55,623 nucleotides of DNA from positions 147,001 to 202,623 of the forward strand of contig MNCI01003632.1 of the NCBI GenBank assembly GCA_015680685.1, in the 5' to 3' direction. Every line of letters begins with the position of its first letter. Within the stretch, counting starts at the first letter, position 1. The stretch is from Gnetum montanum (taxonomy: Eukaryota; Streptophyta; Gnetopsida; Gnetales; Gnetaceae). This document shows positions 34,036 through 45,730 of the stretch, in pieces. Both the position numbers and the translations under genes were made by a program. The notes beneath the pieces were generated by a model. The model was not told where the DNA came from and made no database searches. It worked only from the letters and a program-made list of their open reading frames with translations.

Positions 34036-34199
34036 ATTCTTGAAGTGTACAAATTCTGGTTTTAAAAGCTCTTATTTCAACAACTTTGGTTTTTCCATTT
34101 GAAGTAATGTTTTTGTTCATCTAAGGTTCATTGTATATATATATTTGATTCGGCTCCCCTTTTTAACGTAGCCACATATGTGAATAATGTGTTGATATA

Positions 34200-34620
34200 T
34201 AACTAGAGAAATTCTTACTCTAACTTCTACTCAACAAAAGACTATGTGAATCTAGTAATCTGCTACTTGAATTATTACTCTACTTTTTACATGAGGTTCA
34301 GAAGTGATTTCTAATAGAACATTGGGTAGTTGACCCACAATCTTCACTCTACTTTTGTCCACTTAAATGATCTTTTTATTGCATTTCTCAAGAATCAAAC
34401 CAAGTTTTTTACATATAGTCAATGACATGATAGTAGATGTTTCTCCAAAATCAACCAAACAGTTGTGAAGATATTTATTCCTTAATTTCATTGTCAAAAG
34501 AAAAGGAAGAGCTTATTTATTAGGAGTACAATCATAGCTAGTCTTTGATGTTTTATGAATGTTAGATACATAGCTTAACTCTGAATCTCTAACTCTTCTT
34601 TTACCTTTAATGAACTCTAA
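34200..34620 (-). pseudogene. Retropepsin region of element A, decayed
   Basis: The minus strand near 34475-34420 reads CLVDFGETSTIMSLTICKK, the active-site region with D-F-G where most retropepsins have D-S/T-G. Element B has VDFGATSTIM. Downstream VDKSRVKIVGQLPNVLLEIT continues the fold. Confidence 0.7.
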
Positions 34621-34628
34621 AACCTTTC

Positions 34629-35048
34629 TTAGCTGATATCGTATTTATAATAATTGATATACACTAATATTGGCCCTAGTTTAATCAAATCATATTCTCC
34701 ATCTTCATAAAAGCTTGTTTTCTTCATCCATTTATTAAGAGTTTGATTTTGTTCACTTTGTTCTACATGAACTTCTTTACATTTATTTTTCTCTCTTCTA
34801 TTTAGTTCAAAAACCTTTCTCTTAGTAGATGGAGCAGAAATAATAGTCGAAGACTTAGAAGTAAATATTTCTTTTGATTGCAGATTATATCCATTTTCTT
34901 CATTGTTATTACACTCTTCATCTAATGATAGATCCTCTTCAAAACTTGATAGGGAAGAGGTATCATTAGATCCATTGTTAAAATATTTTCTTGTGTAATG
35001 AACACTAGATAATTCATCACCAGATTCAATATCAAGTAAGTTAGACAT
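34629..35048 (-). pseudogene. Acidic/Ser-rich gag-protease linker of element A
   Basis: 139 codons without a stop: LLDIESGDELSSVHYTRKYF, LDEECNNNEENGYNLQS, NQTLNKWMKKTSF. It is the counterpart of 40071-40499 in B. Rich in Ser, Asp, Glu and Asn; probably disordered. No zinc knuckle is visible. Confidence 0.75.
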
Positions 35049-35259
35049 AGCAAGATCACTTTCATCCTCATCTTCTACTAACTTAGTATCTTGATGCTTA
35101 TATTTTCTATTTTATTTTTCTTCCTTGATCTTAACTTTTTCCAAAGCATTTTCTAGTTTGACTACTTTGTTGGACAAGTCTTTTATTAATTGTCCTTTTC
35201 CAGATTCTTTGCTTTTAGACTCTTACTCTACCTTAGTATGAGATGGCCTAGGTAATGCT

Positions 35260-35983
35260 TTAAGTTAAGAAAAATATTGTACAGGAACCATCTCTTTCTC
35301 TTCTCTCCTTTGAGTTGTAATAATCTCTTCCTTGTTCAAGTTCAATTATTTTTCTAACTGTATAGCTTCACTAAAATAGTCATTTAGGGTTATCAAGTTT
35401 GGAGTTCTTTTTAACTAGATCATAATGTTGGGATCCACAGCCTTAAGATAAATATCTCTAAGCATTTCATCTGATGGTCTTTATTGTCTTTGAAAGAGCC
35501 CATAAATTCAATGAAACTTAATATTGAAATCTCTAATTAGCTCTTTAATTTCTTGCTTAACTTGTACTAGCCCATAGTACAATTGTTGTTGATCCAATTG
35601 ATTACTAAATTGAGCCAAGAAAAGATTCTTCATATCATTCTAACTTATAATATTGTTATTTGGAAAGTTTGAATACCAAATCTGAGCCATATCCTTTAAA
35701 TTTGCTACAAAAAACCTACAAGCTTGGTCTTGATGTTGAATATTTGTATGAGCTAAAGCTAACTCAAATAAGTGGATGTATTCTTCAGCCAAGTAAGCTT
35801 TTCAAGGAATAAAAGGCTTAGGTAAATATTTGTAAACTACCATAAGAATATCATTGTAGTTTTGAAATCCTAATGGTGTAACTTTTTACCAATGATTTTC
35901 CATTCTATTAGAATTCCTTTTGATCATCGAATTCTTATACTTCTTTGAACTTCTCCTATAGACTAATAAACTAGATAGAAGAG
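35260..35983 (-). pseudogene. gag: gag of element A, main part, decayed and split
   Basis: The reverse complement matches B's gag (38994-40060), including the start of the core near TTTGAAATCCTAATGGTGTAA (about 35860). The N-terminal codons are beyond element B, with the likely ATG at 48922 on the minus strand. The break is exactly at B's AAGAG duplication. Confidence 0.75.
35979..35983. repeat. Target-site duplication AAGAG, left copy
   Basis: AAGAG precedes TGTTGATAC at 35984; AAGAG at 48767-48771 follows the other LTR. Joining the flanks restores gag sequence of element A. Confidence 0.88.
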
Positions 35984-38867
35984 TGTTGATACATTTAAGC
36001 CATCTTATGAAGCAAAATTTGTAAATTAATGTTTAGGTTTTATTAAAATCCAAATGTTAATGGTGAATGTAAGATAACATATAAATAATAAGAAAAAACA
36101 AGGTAAAAGTTCATTGGAGTTTGGTTGCCTTCTTAGTAAAATGAAAGTATTCACATGTTAATTAATAATCAAGGTATTTATTGTCACTACTGTGGAGCTT
36201 GGTTTTAGTGTTAATTTATTACTATAAGTTAAAGTTTTTTTAAAGGAGAAGAAAAGTAACATTATAGTTGCTAATTCAAGTGAAACAACTAAGTGAAAAA
36301 TGGTAGAGGTACCTGTAATTGTTCACCTTGTTTGAAGTTTTGAATGATGAATATCTCTCTTATTATTTCAAATATGGTGAATTAAGGAGATACTTTGGAA
36401 CTAGTCAATTATGGGGAATGAGTAGTAGTATGAGCAATAAGAAAAATTTTGAGTGCTACTGAATCTTCTAGAATGCCATGATCTGCACAAGAAGTTAATT
36501 ATATGGTGTCTACTATGTAAGCGTCAGAAATTTAACAATAGGAGAGTGGGGCTTAACAAATTTTTTTCAAATTCAAAAATATTTGTAAAAACCATGAGAG
36601 CATCATCCAAGATTTCAAAAGACATAAAAAACAAAAGAAAAAAATAAGGCTATTATCAAAAGCACACTTTGGAGAAATGTAAGATGGGAATTGGCGAAAT
36701 GTTGAAACCCTATGTTGCCAAATTGTTTCAAATGAACAATATCAAGATTGGAAAAATATGAAACCCTAAGGAATGTTTATTATTCAAAAAAATTAATGGC
36801 ACCCATCATAAAAAGCAAGAATAAACAATAAATATTTAAGCATTGACAAAATTTTAAAGCCCAAATTTAGGCGCAGGACACTATGAACTCATAAATTAGA
36901 AGAAATGACATCCAAACCCTATAAAAGAGATAGAGCTGAAAAACCCCAGAGTAGAACAATGGAGAAAACATGCATCTCCTTTTGGCTGGATCAAGCTGAA
37001 ACTTAGCCATGACACCTACGGCTATGGCTAAGCCATTACAAGTTACGATAGTGCAAAGGCAGCAAAAACGATGACAATGGAGTGGTAACAAAGGTAATGA
37101 TGACAATGGAGTGGTAACAAAGGTAATGATGTCATAGTAGCCACGAAGGTAACAATGGCACAATTGTAGGCTTCACCAAAAAATGGTTGGAAAATATTTT
37201 CTCTTGCTTGGAGGAAGAAACATTAGAGGGTTGAAGCAGGGTGCAGTAGATGGTAGGTTTTCATCTCAACATGGAAAGATAGAGACACAATGTGTGGTGT
37301 TGAAGCCATTAGAAATGAACAAACATTGTAATTTTTACACGTTTTACAAAAATGTGTTGATGAAAGTGGTAACAAAGCAATGGAGCCTTAAGGATGATTT
37401 AATATATATATATATATTGCAAAAGTTGGGTAAGGCCTATTATTGTTGAAAAAAACAAAGAGAAAGGATTTATGAATGCTTAATAAATCTAATATTATTT
37501 TTAGTTCCCATAGGAAATTATGATCGATTCTCCTTGATATTTGTAATCTCTTGTGAGATACTTGCCAACTTTGGCATATATTTCTCAAAATTGTTGTAAC
37601 TTCCTATGGTGATCTCCATGATACTCATTACCAAGGAAACACTTGGCAACCATAGCTTAAATTAATGATAGCTGCCTATGGAAGTTATAGCTTCTAAGGA
37701 AGTTATAAGTTAATATCCCTAGATATTTGTAATGCCCTTAACTTTTCATGATTATTGTAACTACCCAAGGCCACTAGAAAAAGGCTTCAAGGGTCGAGTT
37801 GAGGGGCTTGCTAAGACATCAATTTGGCTGCTTTGTTTCAATCCTGTGAGTTCTTTTCTTTCCATTTTGTTTTAGTTACTTAGCTAATGGATAGTATAGT
37901 ACTTAGCATTTAATTTTGGGATTTTTTCTATTTTTGTGCAATATTAGACTTCTATTAAGATTTTCCATAGAAGAGATTATGTTGTTGAAAAGCCTCAAGA
38001 GCAATTTAATAGTGATGTCTTAACAAAATTTCCTATTTCGAGTGTAGAGAATTTAGGAAAATTTTTGGTATTTTGAGATGACTGAAGCAGCTTCATTATT
38101 TTAAAGTGTATTACCTTGGTATTTTAATCAAGAAATTGTCAAATCTTTTTGAAAGCTCTATTGGATGCAATCTTTGACAACTATTAACTAGCCAAAATAG
38201 GGACTCATACTTTGTCATTTATGCAATAATTTTTGGCAGTATAATAGGATTGTCTTTTTGAAATTGCTTGTTGAGCTCTAAAAGTTTTAGCAATTCATAA
38301 TTATTGAATTAGGAATAACTGTATTGTGAAATGTTTCTCATGTCAATTTATCTTACTTAAATATTTAATATTTCATGCAAATCTTCTTTCCTTTCTTTCT
38401 TTTTCTAAGTCCATTAAATCTTGCTCTATTTCTAGTTTTGTTATGGAACTTTCTCTCTAGGGAAAATTAGGAGTAGATTGGCAGAATTATGCTTAAACAT
38501 TTTTGCAAAATTTTATTTATTACAAGTAGCGTACTATAAGGACTGTATAGACTAAGTGATTGAACAAAATAGGAATCTTCAACAACTCATAGTATTTAAC
38601 AAAGTTAACCAAATCTATTTTATGATAGTTGATTATAGTTTTATACATAACCGAACCATTTCAACATTCACAACAACAAACACATACTCATGTCTAGTAT
38701 GTTTCATAACTACCAAGTTTATTTGGAGGTATTTGGGCCTTGGTGTTGCCAAAGAATAGTAAACACATAAATCCTATTTAAAGAATGCCTTCGATCCCAT
38801 GACCCCCTAGTCACGAGATCATGAGGCCACCCCACATTGGTAGTTTGGTCCCAAACAATCACCAATA
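35984..38867 (+). repeat. 5' LTR of element B (2884 bp)
   Basis: Starts TGTTGATACATTTAAGCC; ends AATCACCAATA. It aligns with 45748-48766 throughout. Where the 3' LTR has the TATA-like CACTATAAAAAGG, this copy reads CACTAGAAAAAGG (about 37773), and it lacks the following ~100 bases including a G-rich tract. Open frames inside (e.g. 36867-37163, 37388-37588) recur only as LTR sequence and are not genes. Confidence 0.9.
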
Positions 38868-38993
38868 GTTCTTTTGGCACTAGAAGAAGGGCTGAAAATT
38901 TGTCTTCTAAGATCATAAGCCTGATAGTCCTAGCACATCAATAGTTCTTTGTTGCTAGTAAGGCTTGGACGAATTAGATACTATTTTTGGTTA
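38868..38993 (+). promoter_or_regulatory. Leader of element B with primer-binding-like and hairpin repeats
   Basis: GTTCTTTTGGCACTAGAAGA follows the LTR; TTGGCACTAG (38874-38883) is the only nearby sequence shaped like a primer-binding site, and the tRNA is not clear. A second AGTTCTTT lies in a hairpin, CCTAGCA...TGCTAG (38929-38958). Element A has three such units (48952-49140, minus). Confidence 0.5.
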
Positions 38994-40060
38994 ATGACTA
39001 AACAGGTTGATAATTTGGAAGATTTCAAAGGTTCCAAAGAAATTCTTCATTATAAAACTGATTATTCATTAGAAGAAGAATAGAAAAAGGTTTTTGAGTT
39101 TGGAACAAGTAGTGGAGTAAAGACTAGACAGATAAAGAGATCACCTATTTTATCTATTCTATTAGTCTATAAGAGAAGACTGAAGAAGTATAAGAGCTCA
39201 ACAATCAAAAGGAGTTCTAATAATATGATAAATCCTTGGCAAAGAGTTACACCATTAGGATTTCAAAACTACAATGATATTCCTTAGTGGTTTACAAATA
39301 TTTGCTTGAGCATTTTATTCCTAGAAAAGTTAACTTTGCTAAAGAATATATCCACATGTTTGAGTTAGCTTTAGCTGATGCAAATGTTCAACATCAAGAT
39401 CAAGCTTGTAGATTATTTGTGGAAAATTTAAAGGATAAGGCTCAAATTTGGTGTTCAAACTTGCCAAGCAATAGTATTACAAGTTGGGATGATATGAAAA
39501 ATCTTTTCTTGGCCCAATTTGGCAATTAATTGGATCAACACCAACTATACTATGGGCTTGTACAAGCTAAGCAAGGAGTCAAAGAGTCAATTAGAGATTT
39601 CAATATTAAGTTTCAACAAATTTGTGGTCTCTTTCAAAGATAGTATAGACCATTAGATGAAGTGCTTAGAGATGCTTATCTTAAATCTATGAATCCCAAT
39701 ATTTCAATTTGGTTGAGGAGAGCTCCAACAACATTGAATGACTACTTTAGTAAAGCTATACAACTAGAAAAGCAACTGAACTTGAATCATGAAGAGGTTA
39801 TCACAATTCAAAAAAGAGAAGAGAAAATGATGATTCCTGTGTAAGAGTTTGCTCAATTTAAAGCATTACCAGGACCATCTCATGTTAAAATAGAGCAAGA
39901 GCTAGAAAGTAGAGAATCTAAAAAAGGATAATTAATGAAAGACTTGTCCAACAAAGTGAGGAAACTAGAGAAAGCTTTGGCAAAGGTTAAAATCAAGTAG
40001 GAATAAAAATAGAAAGTATACATATTAAGATACTAAGTTAGTAGAAGATGGGGATGAAAA
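38994..40060 (+). pseudogene. gag: gag of element B, decayed
   Basis: Starts at ATG 38994 (MTKQVDNLEDFKGSKEIL), with a stop after about 30 codons and a frame change near 39285. The gag core is clear at 39287-39844: YLLEHFIPRKVNFAKEYIHM, DQACRLFVENLKDKAQIWCS, SWDDMKNLFLAQFGN, then KQGVKESIRDFNIKFQQICG and LRDAYLKSMNPNISIWLRRA. The A-x-W-x...L...I.SW..M...FL..F pattern is the retrotransposon gag signature. Two stops interrupt the core. The end (39880-40060) is Lys/Glu-rich. Confidence 0.88.
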
Positions 40061-40070
40061 TGATGTTTTT

Positions 40071-40499
40071 ATGTTCAAATTCCTTGATATTGAATCAGAT
40101 AATGAATCATCTAGTGTTCATTACACAAAAAAATCTTCTAGTAATGGATCTAGTCATACTTCTTTCTTATCAAGTTTTTTAGAAGATCTAATGGTAGATG
40201 AAGAGTGTAATAACAATGAGGAAAATGGGTATAATTTGAGATCAGAAGAAAGAGTAACTACTTCTAGGCCTTCAAATGGTATTTCTAATCCATCTACTAA
40301 GAGAAAGATTTTTGAACCAAGTAGAAGAGAGAAGAGTAAAAGTAAAGAACAAGTAGAGAAAAGTACTCAAAATCAAACTCTTAATAAATGGATGAAGAAA
40401 CTAGGTTTTTATGGAGATGGAGAATATGATCTAGTTGAAGATATTAAACATGTTAGGGTCAATATTAGTATATATCAATTACTACAGATTGGAGTTTAG
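40071..40499 (+). pseudogene. Acidic/Ser-rich gag-protease linker of element B
   Basis: 142 open codons: LDIESDNESSSVHYTKKSSS, DEECNNNEENGYNLRSEER, REKSKSKEQVEKSTQNQTLN. Same segment as 35048-34629 in A. Likely disordered. It is in a different frame from the gag core, so a frameshift or decay separates them. Confidence 0.75.
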
Positions 40500-41050
40500 C
40501 AAATAAAAGCTTTAGAGTTCATTAAAGGTAAAAAGAGAGTTGGAGAATCAAAATTAAGTTATGTCTCTAACATTGATAAGACAACAAAAGCTAGCTATGA
40601 TTGTACTTCCAATAAGGAAGCTTCTTCTTTTCTTTTGATAATGAAGTTGAAAGACAAGTGTTTAGTTGACTTTGGAGCTACATCTACTATTATGCCATTG
40701 TCTATATGCAAAAAACTTGATATGATTCTAGAAAAGTCAAATTAAAAGATTGTTCAAGTGGACAAAAGTAGAGTAAAAATTATGGGTCAACTACCCAATG
40801 TTCTATTAGAAATCACTTCTGAATCCCATATCAAAAGTAGAGTAATTATTCAAGTGGCAGATATACTAGATTCACATAGTCTCTTGTTTAGTAGAAGTTG
40901 GAGTAAGAATTTCTCAGGTTACATATCAATGAACTACTCACATATGTGGCTACCATGGAAAGGAAAGCCAAATCAAATATACATTTATAGTGAGCCATTG
41001 ATGAGTGAAAATATTTTTTCAAATGGAAAGAATAGAGTTATTGAAATAAG
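40500..41050 (+). pseudogene. Retropepsin region of element B
   Basis: KCLVDFGATSTIMPLSICKK (about 40656-40715) is the active-site block, with D-F-G. After a stop at about 40743, VDKSRVKIMGQLPNVLLEIT and SLLFSRSWSKNFSGYISMNY follow, the latter at the position of the usual L-L-G-R-P-W. The open frame from 40758 joins this region directly to the RNase H domain. Confidence 0.75.
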
Positions 41051-41099
41051 AGCTTTTGAAACCAAAATTTCTACAATGCAAGGAGTTGATAATTTGGAA

Positions 41100-41561
41100 A
41101 AAGAAGAATCTCAAGATGAGAGTAAATGGAAACTATACTTTGATGGTTATTGTAACTCAAAAGGTGCAAGAGTTGGAATAGTTCTAGTAAAAGATGACTT
41201 CCCAAAAATATTTAAGGAAATTCATCTATCTTTTCCTTGTACTAACAAAAAATTCAAATATGAAGCTTTGTATATTGGAATTAAGACAACATTGGAAAAA
41301 GGAATCAAGGAAATCATCATAAAGCGAGACTCAAGATTATTTTGTGAACACTTTAAGGATAATTTTATAGTAAAAAGCTCATTCTTGCGACCTTATAAAC
41401 AGTTTTTCTATAAAATGTTAGATCAAATTCATTGTTACAAAATAGAACATATAGGTAGAGAGGATAATTACATAGCAAATGATTTAGGTAAGGTAGCTTC
41501 AACATTAGATGTTAAAAAGATGGATAGTTATGAGGGTGTAATGATTAAGAATGAACATTAG
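41100..41561 (+). pseudogene. Extra RNase H domain of element B, placed before RT
   Basis: Within the 267-codon open frame 40758-41561. WKLYFDGYCNSKGARVGIVL carries the first catalytic Asp (codon 41142-41144); CTNKKFKYEALYIGIKTTLE the Glu; IIIKRDSRLFCE the second Asp; and YKIEHIGREDNYIANDLGKV the last Asp. All four acidic residues (D-E-D-D) are therefore present in this otherwise decayed element. Composition and motifs fit the archaeal-type RNase H known as a second RNase H in plant Tat-lineage elements, where it usually follows the first RNase H. Here it sits between protease and RT in both copies. Its job is presumably RNA removal during reverse transcription. Confidence 0.8.
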
Positions 41562-41627
41562 CCATCAGTACTAGATAACATAAAACATTTAGAAGTCTTT
41601 GAAGGTGATGATCAAGTACTCAGGTTT

Positions 41628-41936
41628 ATGAAAAATAAACAAGAATTTGAAAGTCAAATCATATCTAAAACAATGTTGATGTTTAAGACAAATTCCATTC
41701 CCAAAATGATGATTGATTATGAACATGAGTTCAGCAAAAATTTGGTTACTGGAAAAGGTATACAGAATTTAGACGATCAAACATATGAAGTAGTGAATTT
41801 CAAATCTACTGAGATTCCAAAGATGTTAAATGTTACAAAGGAAAAGGATTTTGATTTTAAGAAAAATCTATTATTACTCCTAAAGAATTATTTAGAAAAT
41901 TTTGCTTGGTCTTATGCTGATCTTAAAAATTTATGA
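41628..41936 (+). pseudogene. Linker between extra RNase H and RT, element B
   Basis: 102 open codons, including EVVNFKSTEIPKMLNVTKEK and LENFAWSYADLKNL. The F-A-W-S-Y-x-D-L-K motif is typical of the segment just before gypsy reverse transcriptases. The matching segment in A is 33343-33053. Confidence 0.8.
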
Positions 41937-41939
41937 CTA

Positions 41940-42600
41940 GATGTGATAACACATAAGATTCCTTTGATAGATGGTTGTAAGGTAGTTAAAGAAAAGTAAA
42001 GGAAGTTTAATCCATCATTTGAACTAGCTATGGAAGCTAAGATCAAGAAGTTATTACAAGCCTAAATCATATATCCGATTTGATATTTGAGATGGCTTTC
42101 TAACCTTGTTTCAGTAAGAAAGAAAAATGGAAATATTAGGCTTTGTGTGGATTTTAGAAATCTAAATGAAGCCTCAGAAAAAAATAAATACCCAGTTCTT
42201 AGAATTGATGAAATGTTGATCTATCAAGTTGTCAAGTATATTCTTTTCTAGATGGGTTTTCAGGTTATAATTAGATCATGGTAGATAAATATGATATATA
42301 TCAAAAAACATTCATCACCCAGTGGGGAACTTTTGTTTACCAAAGAATGCCATTGGAGTGTCAAATGTTGGAGCTACCTTTCAAAGAAAAATGTATTTAG
42401 CCTTTAAAAGCTTAATAGGTGAATTCGTCATGGCTTATTTGGATGATATCATTATCTTTTCAAAAAGGAAGAAATATCATATTGATCATCTTCAACAAGT
42501 TTTTGACAGATGTCTTGAGTATGGTATTTCATTAAATCCTAAGAAATGTATCTTTGGGGTTAAATCTAGAAGTTTACTAGGTAATGTGATTTTTTGAGAG
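41940..42600 (+). pseudogene. Reverse transcriptase of element B, decayed
   Basis: IRLCVDFRNLNEASEKNKYP (about 42138-42195) is the first palm block; a frameshift follows near 42230. 42322-42597 is open: VSNVGATFQRKMYLAFKSLI, AYLDDIIIFSKRKKYHIDHL and YGISLNPKKCIFG. The Y-L-D-D box (42436-42447) is intact. The frame ends at TGA 42595-42597. Confidence 0.88.
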
Positions 42601-42639
42601 GGAATTGATAGATAACTTCCAAATTCAAGCAGGACAGAT

Positions 42640-43262
42640 CATTGAACATCCCATGAGTAAAAAGTCTCTTAGATCTTTCTTGGAAAGATAAATTTTGTTA
42701 AGAAATTTATCTGTAGATTCATTGAAATTACTAAACCTTTGATGCATGTGCTAAAGAAACATGTTCTAGTGGAGAAAACACAAAATCAGAGAAAGCCTTA
42801 GTAGAAATTAGAATGGCCATTCAAGAAGCTCCATACTTGGTAAAGCCAAAATTGAAAGAAGACTTTTGGCTATATACTTTTACTTCAAATGATTCAGTTG
42901 CTACCGTTTTAACTAAAAAGATGAGGATTAAGATGAACTAGTTAGATTCTTTGGGTATTAATTGAAAGGTTCATAGCTAAATTATTCAAACTTAGAGAAA
43001 AAAGTGTTTGTGGTTATTAAGACACTTCAACATTTGAAATATTACTTGGAAAGATCATTAGTTCATATTATGCTAATAGAGCTGGCAGTCAAACAATTCT
43101 TAGCCCATAATGAAATTGGATTGAAAAGAGGGAAGTGGCTCATAGAGCTTTAGAGTTTTAGGTTTTCATTGGAAATATGAAAAACTATTAAAGGAAAGGG
43201 ATTAGCCAAATTAATGGCTAAAGATGAGGAAGCATGTGTGCTTAAGACTCATGAGGGAAACT
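42640..43262 (+). pseudogene. RNase H (gypsy type, after RT) of element B, decayed
   Basis: After shifts: FWLYTFTSNDSVATVLTKK (about 42867-42922), LEKKVFVVIKTLQHLKYYLE (about 42990-43050), AVKQFLAHNEIGLKRGKWL (about 43087-43142), KGKGLAKLMAKDEEACVLK. This is the standard gypsy RNase H and connection. Several frameshifts are present. Confidence 0.8.
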
Positions 43263-43319
43263 AGTGTGACAAAATTCTAGAATTCCTTGACACACAGAAA
43301 GTTTCCAATAACTTAACTG

Positions 43320-44495
43320 TAAGTTAGAAGAGAGATTTATTCAAAAAAGTGAATAAACTTATAGTTAAAGCTGGGGTTTTATATAGAAAGGATTTTAGAG
43401 GGGTTTTGTTGGAATGTGTTCACAATGATCAAATTAGTCCTATCTTAGAATAATTTCATGATCATTCTAATTTATTTTGTGAATCTCCCAAGTCCACTTT
43501 GCAACATATACTTTGTTATGGTTTTTATAGGCCTAGTATGTACCAAGATATTAGTTCAAAAATTCAAAGATGTTACAAATGTGAAATTCATGGGATAAAG
43601 ATTAAAAAGGCTAGAGCTCCTTTAAAACTAGTAATTGTGGATAGAACATTTCAATAATGGGGCTTAGATTTTATTGGTAAAATTACTCCTTCAAGAGTAA
43701 AACATAATTTTGTTCTTATAGCTACCGATTACTTTACCAAATGGTTTGAAGCAAAGGCTCTAAGAAAAATTTTAGCATAAGTTCTTAGAAGATCATATTT
43801 TAAGTCATTTTTATCTACCTGAAGTATTAGTATCTAATAAAGAACTTGCTTTTAAATTTGAAGAGTTTATAATATGGGCATCAAAAAAATCCATCTCTCT
43901 ATTTTCTTCTTCAAATTATTATCCTGATGGAAATGGCTTAGCTGAATCTACAAATAAAAAACTTATTTCCTACATCAAAAAGTTGATGGATGAAAATCCA
44001 AGAAATTGGATTAATTATTTAGAATTTGCATTATGGACTGATCGTGTTAAATTTAATATGGCTATTGGAACATCAACTTATAACTTGGTTGATGGTTCGC
44101 CTGTAAGGATTATGAATAAGATTATAAATTTAACCTTAAATTTTGTGTAAAAGTATAGTAAGAAAATCGATAAAGATCAAAGTTTCATGACTTTACTCAT
44201 CCAAAGAGAAGTCAAAATGGATAGAGCTAAAGATAATTTATTAAAGAATGCTTCTCAAGTTAAAAGGTGGTTCAACAGAAAGGCTCTTAAAATGAACTTT
44301 TAAAGTTGGTGATCTTGTATTATTATGGATTATGAATAAGCCAAATAAGTTTTTGATGATATGGACTGGTCCATTTGAAATCAAGAAACGATTATTGGAC
44401 ACTTACAAATTATTGATGCTAGATGGGATAGAGTAGCAATTTTCGTATAATGTTTTGCATATAAAACATTATTTTGGACAATTATCTAGAACTTA
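43320..44495 (+). pseudogene. Integrase of element B, decayed
   Basis: The zinc-binding region runs HILCYGFYRPSMYQDISSK to CYKCEIHG (about 43505-43595). Catalytic core: GLDFIGKITPSRV (first Asp, about 43663), LIATDYFTKWFEAKALRK (about 43715-43770), and NYYPDGNGLAESTNKKLISY with the catalytic Glu (about 43917-43975). NWINYLEFALWTDRVKFNM follows. The C-terminal part reads FKVGDLVLLWIMNKPNKF and IWTGPFEIKKRLL, ending at TAA about 44494. No chromodomain is visible. A few stops and shifts. Confidence 0.88.
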
Positions 44496-45069
44496 AATCT
44501 ATAGTTATAAATTAATATATGTATATAATATAGTAGTATATATATGTAGGTAATTATAATAATATTTAGAATACATAATAGTAGTAAGTAATAAACCCTT
44601 ATATATAGATTTTAATACGTAATTATTAGTAGTAGCAAATATATAGACTTATATAATACTTAACTATAAATATATATCGTATATATATATGCTTAGATAA
44701 CTCTATATAACATGTATATGTTAAATTACTAGTTGAAATATTTAATTTAAAGTGTTAGTTTAATTATTAAACTTATATTATCCATAGTAACCATTACTTG
44801 TGATGAGTGTAAGTGGGAGTGATGGTTAGATAACTACATAATGGTGAATCAATTTCAACAACCAAATAGTGGAATTTGAATTAGCCAAGTGTATGATGAT
44901 GGGAATTAAATGAATTTTGGCTAAATGGCAAAGTTGGTTAGTATAATTGGCGGGGCTTTCAAATTTACCTTTCACTATATAAGGAGATTTGAATTGCTCG
45001 AAAATGCATCATTTTTTAATTCAAGTTTTAAGTGAAAAAGCAAGGATGTGTTTAAGTATGAGGTAGAAA
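44496..45069. other. AT-rich segment with candidate promoter before the 3' ORF, element B
   Basis: Dense TATATA-like words at 44515-44720, then sequence conserved with A (about 30420-30100). CACTATATAAGGAGA at 44972-44986 is a good TATA box 84-98 bases before ATG 45070. No ORF. Confidence 0.55.
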
Positions 45070-45561
45070 ATGGTTCTTGGAGATAGGGTAATAAGAAGGC
45101 CTTTTACCCCATATGTTATGGGATGCTGTCTAGAGGATGTATTAAGAGCTTATTATAAGTAAACTGCTCAATGAGCATCTAGTGAAAGCCCTTTCTTACT
45201 TTGGCTTTTAGATGAGTTTAGATTTCTTATTGGTGGACTTTCTATACGTTCTAATGTTTGGGGTAGCTTTCATGAATGTACCCAGTCTAGGAAAGATGAT
45301 TCTTGTGAAGAGGCATTTATGTATTAAGATACTAAAGCAACTAATTGGGAAGAATATAAAAATTCAGCAGCTAAAGAGTGGGATCAAAAGGAGACCAAGA
45401 CAGTTGTTGAATACAAAAAAGAAGATCAAGTTGAGGCTTCATCTAGGCAAGAAGAGGAACAAAGGGCATTTATCATAACTAAGATTACATATGAAAGAGT
45501 TCATGATAAGAGAATTCGTAAGAAAGTTATTCTAACTATTCTCTTCCCACCTACAAAATAG
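45070..45561 (+). pseudogene. 3' accessory ORF of element B
   Basis: 164 codons from ATG 45070 (MVLGDRVIRRPFTPYVMGCC) to TAG 45561, with three internal stops. The middle SESPFLLWLLDEFRFLIGGL and SIRSNVWGSFHEC is conserved with A (30092-29581). The second half is highly charged (EWDQKETKTVVEYKKEDQVE), ending KKVILTILFPPTK. No family recognised and no clear membrane helix. Its position between integrase and LTR matches known additional-ORF sites. Confidence 0.65.
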
Positions 45562-45730
45562 TTGTATGAAATAGTGTTTGTATAGTTTCTTATGTTTTAT
45601 TAGGAATGAGGTTTTTATTTCATTAAACCTTAATTTTCATAAAAGTTTTCCTAAAAAAAAAAAAAAAGATTTCTGTTCCTACATAAAAAGAAAAGTTTAC
45701 AATAAAATCTATGTTTTCTAGCTAAAGTGT

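Noticed and set aside
36867-37163. Open frame with Cys/His/Leu-rich repeats inside the LTR of B
   Set aside because: Recurs only as LTR sequence (46795-47065) with a changed frame; a repetitive GGTAACAAAGGTAATGATG-type tract creates it.
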